Notes under the pieces: generated by a model
What the model was told of the DNA's origin: nothing
Seen by the model: only the letters and a program-made list of their open reading frames with translations
Database searches by the model: none
Assembly (NCBI RefSeq): GCF_014198245.1
Contig: NZ_JACIHE010000010.1
Location: 186,001 to 250,000 of the forward strand
Direction: 5' to 3'
DNA length: 64,000 nucleotides
From: Bradyrhizobium sp. cir1
GTDB lineage: Bacteria > Pseudomonadota > Alphaproteobacteria > Rhizobiales > Xanthobacteraceae
In this document: piece by piece, positions 32,989 through 41,386 of the stretch
How the letters are laid out: each line of letters begins with the position of its first letter
How positions within the stretch are numbered: the stretch's first letter is position 1
Made by a program: the position numbers and the translations under genes

Positions 32989-34278
32989 TCACTCCTGCGC
33001 CTTCTCCGGCCCGTCATAGGCAATGCCGCGGATCACCGCGGCGCTGCCGAACTTCTTGCGCAGGCTGTCCACGGCACGTTCGGCATGGGCGGCGCGGCGG
33101 TCGAGCATGTCGGTGTCGTCGCTCGCCGATCCCTCGCGTAGCGCGCTGACGCCGGCGCCCATCAGGCGAAAGGCGGTGCCGTCGATCTCCTTCGCCAGCA
33201 TCTCACGGCAGATCGAGAAGATCTTCGCGGCGAGCTGCGTCGGCGCGGCGATCGATTGCGAGCGGGTGCGCTGGCGGAAATCGGCGGTCTTCAGCTTCAG
33301 CGTCACGGTCGAGCCGGCGAGTTCGCTGCTCTTCAGCCGCGACGACGTCTTCTCGCACAGCCGCCACAGGATCTTTTCCAGCGTCGCGAAATCGCGGATG
33401 TCGGTCTCGAAGGTGGTCTCGCTGGAAATGGTCTTGGCGCCGCGATCGGCCTCGACGCGGCGGTCGTCGATGCCGCGGGCGAGCCGCCACAGCCTGCGGC
33501 CGTCGCTCGGAAACTGCCGCATCATCTCGATCTCGTCGGCCTTTTGCAGGTCGGCGATGATACGGAAGCCACGCTGCACGAGGCGCTCCTGGGTCGCGGG
33601 GCCAACGCCGAAGATGAAGCCGACCGGCTTTTCCGCCAGCATCGACCGCGCTTCCTCCTGATCGAGTGTCGCAAAGCCGCGCGGCTTGTCGAGGTCGGAG
33701 GCGATCTTGGCCAAAAACTTGTTGCAGGACAGGCCGACCGAGACGGTGATGCCGATGTCGCGCTCGACGTTGCGGGCAAAGCGCGCCAGCACCTTGGCGG
33801 GGATCATGCCGTGCACGCGTTCGGTGCCGGAGAGATCGAGGAAGGCCTCGTCGATCGAGAGCGGCTCGACCAGCGGCGTCAGTGCCTGCATGGCCTGGCG
33901 GACCTCACGGCCGACGCGGACGTATTTCGCCATGTCGGGGCGGATCACGGTCGCATGCGGGCAGGCTTCGAGCGCCCTGAACATCGGCATCGCCGAGCGC
34001 ACGCCATAGGTGCGCGCGATGTAGCAGGCGGCCGACACCACGCCGCGCTTGCCGCCGCCGATGATGACGGGCTTGTCGGCGATATCAGGATTGTCGCGCT
34101 TCTCGACCGTCGCATAGAAGGCGTCGCAGTCGATATGGGCGATGGTCAGGCTCGCCAGCGCCCGGTGGCGGACAAGGCGGGGGGAACCGCAGGCCGGGCA
34201 GCGGCGGAGGCTCATGTCCAGATCGGCCAGACAATCCCGGCAGAAGCAGCGGGGCCCGGCCGGGACGGGGGCGGTCAC
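32989..34278 (-). CDS. dinB: DNA polymerase IV with N-terminal zinc-ribbon-like extension
   Basis: 429 residues from GTG 34278, which overlaps the DUF3572 stop codon (GTGA). It is a Y-family translesion polymerase: the catalytic acids are in IAHIDCDAFYATVE and PLSIDEAFLDLS, with the family text ACYIARTYGVRSAMPMF and SVGLSCNKFLAKIASD, and a C-terminal little-finger domain. Ahead of it, residues 1-45 carry cysteines 11, 13, 16, 27 and 30 (CFCRDC ... CPAC), a likely zinc ribbon not found in E. coli DinB. It inserts bases opposite lesions, often with -1 frameshifts. It is coupled to DUF3572. Confidence 0.95.
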   Translation of the reverse strand: MTAPVPAGPRCFCRDCLADLDMSLRRCPACGSPRLVRHRALASLTIAHIDCDAFYATVEKRDNPDIADKPVIIGGGKRGVVSAACYIARTYGVRSAMPMFRALEACPHATVIRPDMAKYVRVGREVRQAMQALTPLVEPLSIDEAFLDLSGTERVHGMIPAKVLARFARNVERDIGITVSVGLSCNKFLAKIASDLDKPRGFATLDQEEARSMLAEKPVGFIFGVGPATQERLVQRGFRIIADLQKADEIEMMRQFPSDGRRLWRLARGIDDRRVEADRGAKTISSETTFETDIRDFATLEKILWRLCEKTSSRLKSSELAGSTVTLKLKTADFRQRTRSQSIAAPTQLAAKIFSICREMLAKEIDGTAFRLMGAGVSALREGSASDDTDMLDRRAAHAERAVDSLRKKFGSAAVIRGIAYDGPEKAQE

Positions 34279-34586
34279 GGCACGTCGCGCTCCCAATTGG
34301 GGTCGCCGAGCGCATCGCCCAGCACCTGCCGCGCTGCGGCAACGTTGGTCGGATGCAGCTCAGAGGCCTTCGCAAAGGCCTTCACGGTCGCGTCATCGCG
34401 CAGCACGAAATCGAGCACGTTAAGGAGGAAATTCGGGTCCGCGGCGGCGTTCCGCAGGGTCTCCGGGCCGACACCTGTCTCGGCCAGAAACAGGCCCAGC
34501 CGCTCGGGCTCGCCCGCGACGAAGGACAGGGCCTGAATCGCAACGATTTCAGCGACTTCGCGAGGGTTGTGAACAGGCTTTTTCAC
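34275..34586 (-). CDS. DUF3572 family protein
   Basis: 103 residues from GTG 34586 (VKKPVHNPREVAEIVAIQAL). An ATG at 34631, with GGAG upstream, would add 15 residues and cannot be excluded. The family is restricted to Alphaproteobacteria and sits next to dinB in many of them. The visible core is SFVAGEPERLGLFLAETGVG and NFLLNVLDFVLRDDATVKAF, all helical. The function is unknown. Its stop overlaps the dinB start, so the two are translationally coupled. Confidence 0.86.
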   Translation of the reverse strand: MKKPVHNPREVAEIVAIQALSFVAGEPERLGLFLAETGVGPETLRNAAADPNFLLNVLDFVLRDDATVKAFAKASELHPTNVAAARQVLGDALGDPNWERDVP

Positions 34587-34824
34587 GGGGCCGGTTTGCC
34601 TTTCCGTTAACTTTCGGTGTCTACTTTGCATCATGCCCGAGTCTCCGCCTTGAGTCTTGCGATCCCGGGGCAAGCAACTGGAAACCACATCGCAGAAAGT
34701 GGCCCCTCGGGTTTAACGAAACTAGAGCGAATCTGAGGCTAGTTTGAATCCAGTTTTCGAAGCGCCGGCGAGCGGCGCCTGAGGCGTCACATGTATCCGG
34801 CTTCGTGCCAATCAGGAGGGCGGG

Positions 34825-35190
34825 ATGGCTAAGACCGTCCTGATCGTGGAAGACAACGAGCTCAACATGAAGCTCTTCCGCGACCTGTTGGAAGCACATG
34901 GCTACCAGACTTCGGGCACCAGCAACGGTTACGAGGCGCTCGATCTGGTGCGCAAGATGCGGCCCGACCTGGTGCTGATGGATATCCAGTTGCCGCAGGT
35001 CTCGGGCCTCGAGGTGACGCGCTGGATCAAGGACGATCCGGAGCTGCGCACCATTCCCGTCGTCGCGGTCACGGCGTTCGCGATGAAGGGCGACGAAGAA
35101 CGCATCCGCGAGGGCGGCTGCGAGGCTTATTTGTCCAAGCCGATCTCGGTCGGCAAATTCATAGAGACGGTCCGGCGTTTCATCGGATAG
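34825..35190 (+). CDS. divK: Single-domain response regulator DivK
   Basis: 121 residues, one receiver domain. The acidic pocket is VEDNE (Glu9, Asp10), the phosphoacceptor is Asp53 (LVLMDIQLP), with Thr in AVTAFA and Lys in LSKPIS. DivK relays the PleC/DivJ phosphorylation state to DivL and the CckA-CtrA pathway, controlling asymmetric division. AGGAGGGCGGG is a very strong ribosome site. pleD follows 14 bp downstream, as in Caulobacter and Rhizobiales. It is divergent from DUF3572-dinB. Confidence 0.96.
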   Translation: MAKTVLIVEDNELNMKLFRDLLEAHGYQTSGTSNGYEALDLVRKMRPDLVLMDIQLPQVSGLEVTRWIKDDPELRTIPVVAVTAFAMKGDEERIREGGCEAYLSKPISVGKFIETVRRFIG

Positions 35191-35204
35191 GAAGTGAGTT
35201 CACA

Positions 35205-36578
35205 GTGTCCGCGCGTATCCTTGTGGTCGATGACGTTCCAGCCAACGTCAAGCTGTTAGAGGCCCGCCTGTCCGCCGAATATTTCGACGTGATGACCGCC
35301 TCGAACGGCACCGAGGCGCTGGCGATCAGCAGGCGCGCCGAATGCGACATCATCCTGCTCGACGTGATGATGCCTGATATGGACGGCTTTGAAGTCTGCC
35401 GCCGTCTCAAGACCGATCCGGCCACCCACCACATTCCCGTCGTGATGGTCACTGCGCTCGACAGCCCGTCCGACCGCAACCGGGGGCTCGAGGCCGGCGC
35501 CGACGATTTCCTCACAAAGCCGGTGTCCGACGTCGTGCTGATCGCGCGCGTGCGCTCGCTGACGCGGCTGAAGATGATGACGGATGAGCTGCGCATGCGC
35601 GCCATCACCTCGCTCGAGATCGGCATGCAGGCGCCCGAGCGCACCGCCGTCGCTGACACCGGCAAGGGCGGCCGCATACTCCTGGTCGACGACCGCGAGT
35701 CCTCCTATGAGCGGCTGGCGACAATCCTCGCGGCCGAGCACACCGTCGACGTCGAACCGAACCCGACGGAGGCGCTGTTCCATGCCGCCGAGGGCAATTA
35801 CGACCTCCTGATCGTCTCGCTCGACCTCAACAATTTCGACGGCCTCCGCCTCTGCAGCCAGGCGCGCTCGCTGGAGCGCACGCGCCATGTGCCGATCCTC
35901 GCCATTGCCGATGCCGAGAACTCGACGCGGCTGCTCCGGGGCCTGGAGATCGGCGTCAACGACTATCTGCTGCGCCCGATCGACAAGACCGAGCTCCTTG
36001 CGCGCGCCCGCACCCAGATCCGCCGCCGCCGCTACACCGATCATCTGCGCGACAACGTGCAGAACTCGATCGAGATGGCGATCACCGACGCGCTCACCGG
36101 CCTGCACAATCGCCGCTACATGGAGAGCCATCTGGCAACGCTCGCAGAGCAGGCCGCGACCCGCGGCAAGCCGCTGGCGCTGATGATCCTGGACATCGAC
36201 TACTTCAAGTCGATCAACGACAATTACGGCCACGATGCCGGCGACGACGTGCTGCGCGAATTCGCGGTGCGGGTGCGCAAGTCGATCCGCGGCATTGATC
36301 TCGCCTGCCGCTACGGCGGCGAGGAGTTCGTCATCGTGATGCCGGAGACCGATCTCCACGTCGCCGGCATGGTCGCCGAGCGCCTGCGCCGCTCGATCGC
36401 GGGCGAGCCGTTCGCGATCCACAAGGGCACCAAGCGCATCGAGGTCACGATCTCGATCGGGCTCACCACGCTGGAGCAGAAGGGCGAAGCGGTCGCCGAC
36501 GTCCTCAAGCGCGCCGACACTGCGCTGTACCGGGCCAAGCACGACGGCCGCAATCGCGTGGTGTCGCAGGCGGCGTGA
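35205..36578 (+). CDS. pleD: Response regulator diguanylate cyclase PleD
   Basis: 457 residues from GTG 35205. The architecture is receiver 1 (phosphoacceptor Asp53), receiver 2 (about 155-275; the Asp is replaced by Ser in LLIVSLDLNN, the normal degenerate adaptor), and GGDEF (about 295-455). The active-site motif is GGEEF. The inhibitory I-site RGID lies five residues before it, so product feedback by c-di-GMP should work. PleD makes c-di-GMP at the pole and drives the motile-to-sessile switch. In relatives rpmG usually follows; here it is 9 kb away. Confidence 0.96.
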   Translation: MSARILVVDDVPANVKLLEARLSAEYFDVMTASNGTEALAISRRAECDIILLDVMMPDMDGFEVCRRLKTDPATHHIPVVMVTALDSPSDRNRGLEAGADDFLTKPVSDVVLIARVRSLTRLKMMTDELRMRAITSLEIGMQAPERTAVADTGKGGRILLVDDRESSYERLATILAAEHTVDVEPNPTEALFHAAEGNYDLLIVSLDLNNFDGLRLCSQARSLERTRHVPILAIADAENSTRLLRGLEIGVNDYLLRPIDKTELLARARTQIRRRRYTDHLRDNVQNSIEMAITDALTGLHNRRYMESHLATLAEQAATRGKPLALMILDIDYFKSINDNYGHDAGDDVLREFAVRVRKSIRGIDLACRYGGEEFVIVMPETDLHVAGMVAERLRRSIAGEPFAIHKGTKRIEVTISIGLTTLEQKGEAVADVLKRADTALYRAKHDGRNRVVSQAA

Positions 36579-36782
36579 CGCTGCTGCGATACAAGAGTTG
36601 CGAAAACAACCCCATGCACAGTAGCCGGTGCGAGCCGGATCAATGGCTTACGTGGGTGGCAGGACGGTTTGCGCTGTCGGCGGCGTCATTTGACCCGTCG
36701 GGCAAAACAGGAGCATATTGGTAGGGTCGCGAAATGGTCCTGACGAGCCGTCAGGTGTCCGCGCTTCCTCCACAAACTCCGC

Positions 36783-36884
36783 CGTCATTCCCCGCGCAGG
36801 CGGGGAATCCAGTACGCCGCGGCGTCTCGGTTCAAGCTTCACGGTCTCTGGAATACTGGATGCCCCGCCTGCGCGGGGCATGAC
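36783..36884. repeat. Dispersed palindromic repeat, family E
   Basis: The arms GTCATTCCCCGCGCAGGCGG and the near-complement GCCTGCGCGGGGCATGAC flank the region, with an inner pair around GAATCCAGTA / TACTGGATG. Only one copy is seen in this window. The rest of the gap 36579-36907 contains no gene. Confidence 0.82.
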
Positions 36885-36907
36885 ACCGTGTGATGCGGCG
36901 GAGGCGA

Positions 36908-37513
36908 TTATTGTGGCGCGCGCTTGCGTCCCTTCACCGACTTCGTATCGCCACCCATATCCACTCCCGCATTCCGCAGCAGCACCTTCGCCGCTTCCTT
37001 CGCGGCGCGCGCCATTGCGGGATCGTCACGCACGAGGTCCTGCGCGATCGAGCCGTCGACCAGCAGCACGAGCTGCGTCGCGAGCGCATCCGCATTGGCA
37101 ACGCCGAGCTCGGTCAGGCGGTCGCGAAACCAGACGCGGCGGCTTTCCTTGAAGGCGATGGCGATCTTCTTCACGGCGCGATCCGAAGGCCCGAGCTCGG
37201 CGACCGCGTTCACGAACGGGCAGCCGCGGAAATCCTTCGCCGCAAAGCGCCGCTCCAGCGAATCGAATGTGGCGAGGATCTGCTCGGCGGGCGGCTTGTC
37301 GGACGGGCGCTGAGCTACGAAGCGGCGCTCGAGGTAAGCCGCGATCAGCGCGTCCTTGGACGGGAAGTGGTTGTAGAGCGTGCGCTTACTGATGCCGATC
37401 TCGGCCGCGATGGTGTCGACGCCGATGGCGCGAATGCCTTGCAGATAGAACAGCTTGTCGGCGGTCTGAAGGATCCGCTCTTTCATCGTCTGTGGGGCGG
37501 GCGGGGGAGCCAT
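36908..37513 (-). CDS. TetR family transcriptional regulator
   Basis: 201 residues. The N-terminal helix-turn-helix is KERILQTADKLFYLQGIRAI, then DTIAAEIGISKRTLYNHFPS. The rest is the helical ligand-binding and dimer domain. TetR proteins repress until a small molecule binds. The divergent MFS gene starts 130 bp away, and the gap carries a perfect 16-bp operator-like palindrome (37566-37581). It probably represses the transporter and itself. Confidence 0.92.
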   Translation of the reverse strand: MAPPPAPQTMKERILQTADKLFYLQGIRAIGVDTIAAEIGISKRTLYNHFPSKDALIAAYLERRFVAQRPSDKPPAEQILATFDSLERRFAAKDFRGCPFVNAVAELGPSDRAVKKIAIAFKESRRVWFRDRLTELGVANADALATQLVLLVDGSIAQDLVRDDPAMARAAKEAAKVLLRNAGVDMGGDTKSVKGRKRAPQ

Positions 37514-37565
37514 GCAGAGCTAAGCGTCCTGTTCGCTTGACAGCAGCGACCATCTATAGCCTAAG

Positions 37566-37581
37566 TACACAGGTCTGTGTA
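37566..37581. promoter_or_regulatory. Predicted TetR operator
   Basis: TACACAG-GT-CTGTGTA has perfect 7-bp arms around a 2-base centre. It lies between the divergent TetR and MFS genes. TTGACA at 37537-37542 is a likely -35 for the MFS gene, and the operator would then overlap the -10 region. Confidence 0.7.
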
Positions 37582-37643
37582 ATCAAAATCATCGGCAAAA
37601 ACAGACGTCGGCACGCGTGCCGCGCCCCCGAGGGAGAAGAAAA

Positions 37644-38876
37644 ATGCCCCTGTTGCAGGTCCTGCGTCCGACATTGCCGATCCTGATCGGCGCCTCGATC
37701 ATGCTGACGCTGAGCATGGGGCTGCGGCAGAGCCTCGGCATCTTCATGCAGCCGCTGACGCATGACATCCACATTTCGATCTCGGATTTCACGCTGGCGC
37801 TGGCCGTGCAGAACCTCGCTTGGGGCTTTCTCCAGCCGCCCGCCGGCGCACTCACCGTGCGCTACGGCTTTCGCCCGATCATGATCACGGGCGCGCTGAT
37901 GTACATTGCGGGGCTCGCGCTGATGGCGACCGCGAACGGTCTCGTCAGCATCATGATCGGCGCCGGTGTGCTGATCGGCACGTCGCTGGCCTGCACCGCA
38001 GCCGCAATCGCGATGTCGGTGGCGGCGCGCGCGGTGCCTGCGACGGTGCGCTCCACCGTGCTCGGCATCGTCTCCGGTGCGGGCTCGCTCGGCGCGCTGC
38101 TGTCGGCACCGATCGGGCAGATGCTCAACGAGGGCTTTGGCTGGCGCATCGGGCTTGCCGGCTTCGTCATCATGTCGGTGCTGATGATCCCCGCGGCCTG
38201 GTATGCGGGGCGCGTCGACAGGATCCCGCTGCCGAAGCCGGCCGCCGACGACATCGGCGATGCCACCGCCGCGTCCGTGACGAAGGCGGCATTTGGCAAC
38301 GCGCCGTTCGTGGTGATGACCTGCGCCTATCTCGTCTGCGGCATGCAGCTCGTGTTCCTCACCACGCACCTGCCGTCTTATCTCGCCATCTGCGGCCTCG
38401 ATCCGATGCTGAGCGCGCAGACGCTCGGCATGATCGGCGGCTTCAACGTGCTGGGCTCGCTGTTCTTCGGCTGGGCCGGCCAGCGCTGGAACAAGCTGGC
38501 GCTGCTGGGCGGGATCTACATCCTGCGCTCGCTCGCGCTCGCCTGGTACTTCATGCTGCCGGCTACATCATTCTCGACCCTGCTGTTCGGCGCGATCATG
38601 GGCTTCCTCTGGATGGGCGTCGGCCCGCTGGTCGCAGGCGCCGTCGCCGAGATGTTCGGCCTGCGCTGGCAGGCGATGATCCAGGGCCTCGCCTTCATGA
38701 GCCATCAGATCGGCAGCTTCCTCGGCGCCTACGGAGGAGGGGTGCTCTACGACGCACTCGGCTCCTACACCATGGCCTGGCGCATCGGCGTGGCGCTCGG
38801 GCTTGCCGGCGGCATCGTGCAGGTGGCATTCGCACTGATCCGGCCGTCGCAGCCGCCGGTGTTGCGGACGGCTTAG
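37644..38876 (+). CDS. MFS transporter regulated by the adjacent TetR protein
   Basis: 410 residues from ATG 37644, with GGGAGA nine bases upstream. It has about 12 hydrophobic segments. The text LRQSLGIFMQPLTHDIHISI and the RYGFRPIM loop are typical of the OFA/monocarboxylate-like MFS group, a transporter of small organic anions. The substrate is not known; the TetR partner suggests an inducible exporter or importer. The next gene, Nudix, is separated by 190 bp without a clear terminator. Confidence 0.86.
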   Translation: MPLLQVLRPTLPILIGASIMLTLSMGLRQSLGIFMQPLTHDIHISISDFTLALAVQNLAWGFLQPPAGALTVRYGFRPIMITGALMYIAGLALMATANGLVSIMIGAGVLIGTSLACTAAAIAMSVAARAVPATVRSTVLGIVSGAGSLGALLSAPIGQMLNEGFGWRIGLAGFVIMSVLMIPAAWYAGRVDRIPLPKPAADDIGDATAASVTKAAFGNAPFVVMTCAYLVCGMQLVFLTTHLPSYLAICGLDPMLSAQTLGMIGGFNVLGSLFFGWAGQRWNKLALLGGIYILRSLALAWYFMLPATSFSTLLFGAIMGFLWMGVGPLVAGAVAEMFGLRWQAMIQGLAFMSHQIGSFLGAYGGGVLYDALGSYTMAWRIGVALGLAGGIVQVAFALIRPSQPPVLRTA

Positions 38877-39064
38877 GCGAGGCGGGCTGCCGAGCTTCAG
38901 CTTTGTAAGTTACAGCGGGCGCCGCGCCGCCTGGTTGTGATGGGCCGGTTGTGGTCCGTTGCGGACCTCGGACATCCGGATTAAAAATTGGACCTTGAGG
39001 CCAAGCCGTCGGCCTCAAGTGGACGCCGCAAAGGCTAATCTATAGCGCATCCGACACCGACGAA

Positions 39065-39517
39065 ATGCCGTCAAGAAAACAGCTTATTGCGGACGCGATG
39101 GTCGTTGATGGTCGAGGACGCGTCTTTGTGCAAAAGCGCTCATCGACGCGTCGCTTGTTTCCCGGGTGTTGGGACTTAATCGGCGGGCACGTCGAAGACG
39201 ACGAGGACGTTCTTTCTGCTCTGCGCCGCGAAATACACGAGGAGACAGGCTGGCACCTCAAAAACATCGTTCTTGAGCTAAAACCTAAGTATTGGAGCTA
39301 TGGGCCGACACCCTACGAAGAACGACAGTTCATCGTGACCGTCGACGGGGACCTCACAAATCCAGCTCTGGAAGCCGACAAAGTGTCAGAAACTCTCTGG
39401 GTTGATCGCGCGAACGTGGAGAAGCTCAAAGAGAACCGTAAGCCGGATGACCAATTGATCTACAATTCGGTGGTGGAGGCTCTGAAAGCTCTGGAGACAG
39501 TGCGGCCTCGGATATGA
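39065..39517 (+). CDS. Nudix hydrolase, AT-richer than neighbours
   Basis: 150 residues. The Nudix box GGHVEDDEDVLSALRREIHE ... ETGW is complete, and WDLIGGHVE and KYWSYGPTPYEERQF match the YfcD/ADP-ribose-like group. Its base composition is visibly lower in GC than the flanking genes (runs such as CAAAAACATCGTTCTTGAGC), which suggests acquisition from another source. The substrate is not known. It lies in the accessory block between pleD and rpmG. No partner gene is evident. Confidence 0.85.
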   Translation: MPSRKQLIADAMVVDGRGRVFVQKRSSTRRLFPGCWDLIGGHVEDDEDVLSALRREIHEETGWHLKNIVLELKPKYWSYGPTPYEERQFIVTVDGDLTNPALEADKVSETLWVDRANVEKLKENRKPDDQLIYNSVVEALKALETVRPRI

Positions 39518-39878
39518 GATTGTCGTTGCGATTTGCTCCGCAACTGCGACGTCCGTTGTTCGCCCATTGTTGTCCTCGAGCGACCATGCACCAACTTCGT
39601 CTTTCGGCCGCATGGCGGATGTGTTGCAAAGGCGGAGCAAGACGGCAGACGCTTATCACGGGGACAGGCCGCGGAAGGCGCAGGCCGCGTGCCAACACCG
39701 GGCGGCGCGAGACCGGCCGCCTGTTCGGCAGCTGTCCGAAATGCGCGAGGGCTTGGCTTCGCCGATTCGACGTGCATGCCTCCACGGACGGACGAAGTTC
39801 GGCGAGTTGCGGCAAGCTTTGGCCGATGTCAGGGCTGCATACGGCGTAGCGGCGAATTCGTCGCGCCCTGATTCTTGT

Positions 39879-39892
39879 TTGATCTCGATCAA
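39879..39892. promoter_or_regulatory. Perfect Fnr/FixK-type box
   Basis: TTGATCTCGATCAA fits the Fnr consensus TTGAT-N4-ATCAA fully. It lies 230 bp before the Crp/Fnr-family gene, separated from it by a terminator-like hairpin, so it may serve a short transcript within the gap. Confidence 0.65.
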
Positions 39893-39956
39893 TAAGCCGT
39901 CTTTGCGCCGACGTAAAAAAACAATGCGTAGCCCCCACTACGCGACCCCACCCAAA

Positions 39957-39994
39957 AGCCGCCGGCTTCCCCAAGGGCTGGCGGCTCCCTTTTG
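39957..39994 (+). terminator. Terminator-like hairpin
   Basis: AGCCGCC (39957-39963) pairs with GGCGGCT (39980-39986), followed by CCCTTTTG. It lies between the two FixK-type boxes. Confidence 0.5.
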
Positions 39995-40053
39995 CCCGCC
40001 TTCTCCCGGGCGGCCTCGAAAACGCTCCGGGCAATTACCAGTTTTTCCCAAGT

Positions 40054-40067
40054 TTGCGCCTGATCAA
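40054..40067 (+). promoter_or_regulatory. FixK-type box at class II position before the Crp/Fnr gene
   Basis: TTGCGCCTGATCAA matches TTG-(A/C)-N6-(G/T)-CAA. A -10-like TAGCAT at 40089-40094 would place transcription start near 40102, putting the box centre at about -41.5, the class II activator position. Confidence 0.6.
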
Positions 40068-40121
40068 TTTCGCTTCCCCGGACATGCTTAGCATGTGTTC
40101 AACCTTCAGGGAGGTCGAACA

Positions 40122-40787
40122 ATGCTGGTGAGGATCAATACCGCCCCCCGTAAGCCAGTTGACGGGCAGCTTGCCGTTCTGGCCGGTGAGCGAATGTTCT
40201 GCAGCGAATTCAGGTATCGCAGGGGCTCCGAGATTTTTGGCGAGGGCGAAGAGCCCGAATACGTCTACCAGATCATCTCCGGTGCGGTGCGCACCTACAA
40301 GCTTCTCCCGGACGGTCGCCGTCAGATCAACGCATTCCACCTTCCCGGCGACATGTTCGGATTCGAGAACGAGACAACTCACCGTTTTACGGCCGAAGCG
40401 ATCGTCGAGACCAATGTCCACCTCATGCGGCGCACCAGCATTCTGGAGACGGTCCGATATGGAGGCGCAGGGACCAAGGACCTCATCAGGTTCGTCACCC
40501 AGAATCTTCAGCACGCCGAGAGCCATATGCTTCTGCTCGGCCGAAAGACATCGCTCGAGCGGGTGACGGCATTCCTTCTCGAGATGGATGAGCGGCTGCA
40601 GCGTCCGGACGTGATGATCTTGCCGATGAATCGCCGCGACATCGCCGATTATCTCGGACTGACCCTGGAAACGGTGTCCCGGGCTCTTTCGATATTGCGA
40701 GACGAAGGACTGCTGCGCTTTGACGGAAATACGCAGCGGCGGCTCGAACTGGTCGACCGTGGCGCTCTCGCGAGGATCGACGCCTGA
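40122..40787 (+). CDS. Crp/Fnr family transcriptional regulator (FixK-like)
   Basis: 221 residues from ATG 40122, with AGGGAGG seven bases upstream. A cyclic-nucleotide-binding-like beta-roll (about 25-140) is joined by a dimer helix to a winged helix-turn-helix (MNRRDIADYLGLTLETVSRA), whose E-x-x-S-R recognition pattern is the Fnr/FixK type. The N-terminal cysteine cluster of Fnr/FnrN is absent, leaving only Cys27, so it cannot hold a classical 4Fe-4S oxygen sensor and is more FixK-like. FixK-type boxes upstream suggest auto- or cross-regulation in the low-oxygen network. Confidence 0.88.
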   Translation: MLVRINTAPRKPVDGQLAVLAGERMFCSEFRYRRGSEIFGEGEEPEYVYQIISGAVRTYKLLPDGRRQINAFHLPGDMFGFENETTHRFTAEAIVETNVHLMRRTSILETVRYGGAGTKDLIRFVTQNLQHAESHMLLLGRKTSLERVTAFLLEMDERLQRPDVMILPMNRRDIADYLGLTLETVSRALSILRDEGLLRFDGNTQRRLELVDRGALARIDA

Positions 40788-40902
40788 CGGCGGCTTTCTC
40801 CAGCCTGGCAAGCTCCCTAACGCTCGCGTTCGAGCGGCCGGCGATGTCGCATTGCGTTGGGGTTGAATGACCGCTAGTGGCCCATGGCGGGCGTGGATCA
40901 CG

Positions 40903-41232
40903 CTAGTGGTGGGGAGGACTGCAGTCCAGCTCCTTGATCCTCCCGGCGTCGTCAAACGCAAAAAGCGCGCTCATGACGCCGGCACTCGTGATGTAGGAGA
41001 GGATGGTCCCGTCGTGGTAGGGATTGAGATCGTCCAACGTGCCCGCCGGATATTCTCGGAGGCGATCGACCCAATAGGCTCGAAGGGCCTCGCGGCCGGT
41101 AATGGTCTTGATGCAGCCGCAGCCGCAATGAACCACGGCATCTTCAGCATACATTTCCAGGATCGCTTCGATATCGCCCGCGCGGTAGGCATCGAGCCAG
41201 TCAACCGCAACGCCCATCGGGTCAAAGGACAT
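40903..41232 (-). CDS. NTF2-like (SnoaL-type) protein with a CGCGC cluster
   Basis: 109 residues from ATG 41232, with AGGTGG six bases upstream; the extension to 41265 is not needed. The cone fold pattern of nuclear-transport-factor-2-like proteins is visible: WLDAYRAGDIEAILEMYAED, then TITGREALRAYWVDRL. The stretch VVHCGCGCIKT puts three alternating cysteines where the fold usually has a pocket strand. Function is unknown; such proteins bind or convert small ligands. It is convergent with the Crp/Fnr gene and divergent from the giant LuxR gene. Confidence 0.75.
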   Translation of the reverse strand: MSFDPMGVAVDWLDAYRAGDIEAILEMYAEDAVVHCGCGCIKTITGREALRAYWVDRLREYPAGTLDDLNPYHDGTILSYITSAGVMSALFAFDDAGRIKELDCSPPHH

Positions 41233-41386
41233 AATTCCCACCTGCATACCGTCAAAAACTTGCAATTTTAAGTCGGGTTAACCCCGCTAAGCCTCTTTCT
41301 CCAAACGATTAATTGTATTTTAATACCCAGCTCCCGGCCTCGGCCATATGCCGAAGGACATAGATGGCCGGGCCGAGGCAGAGTCC

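Larger units (their letters stand above)
39518..40121. other. 600-bp gap with regulatory sites but no convincing gene
   Basis: Overlapping open frames exist on both strands, but none has a ribosome site or family pattern. The right half holds a perfect Fnr/FixK-type box (39879-39892), a hairpin GCGTAG / CTACGC (39926-39943), a terminator-like stem (39957-39986) and a second FixK-type box (40054-40067). Confidence 0.6.

Noticed and set aside
34689..34824. CtrA binding sites upstream of divK
   Set aside because: Only a single TTAA half-site (in GGTTTAACG) is present, without the second half at the right distance.
36648..36881. 77-codon minus-strand frame ending upstream of the TetR gene
   Set aside because: Half of it is the family E palindromic repeat; no ribosome site.
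39426..40091. Open frames of 100-200 codons on both strands before the Crp/Fnr gene
   Set aside because: They overlap each other and regulatory sites (FixK-type boxes, hairpins), and none has family similarity.
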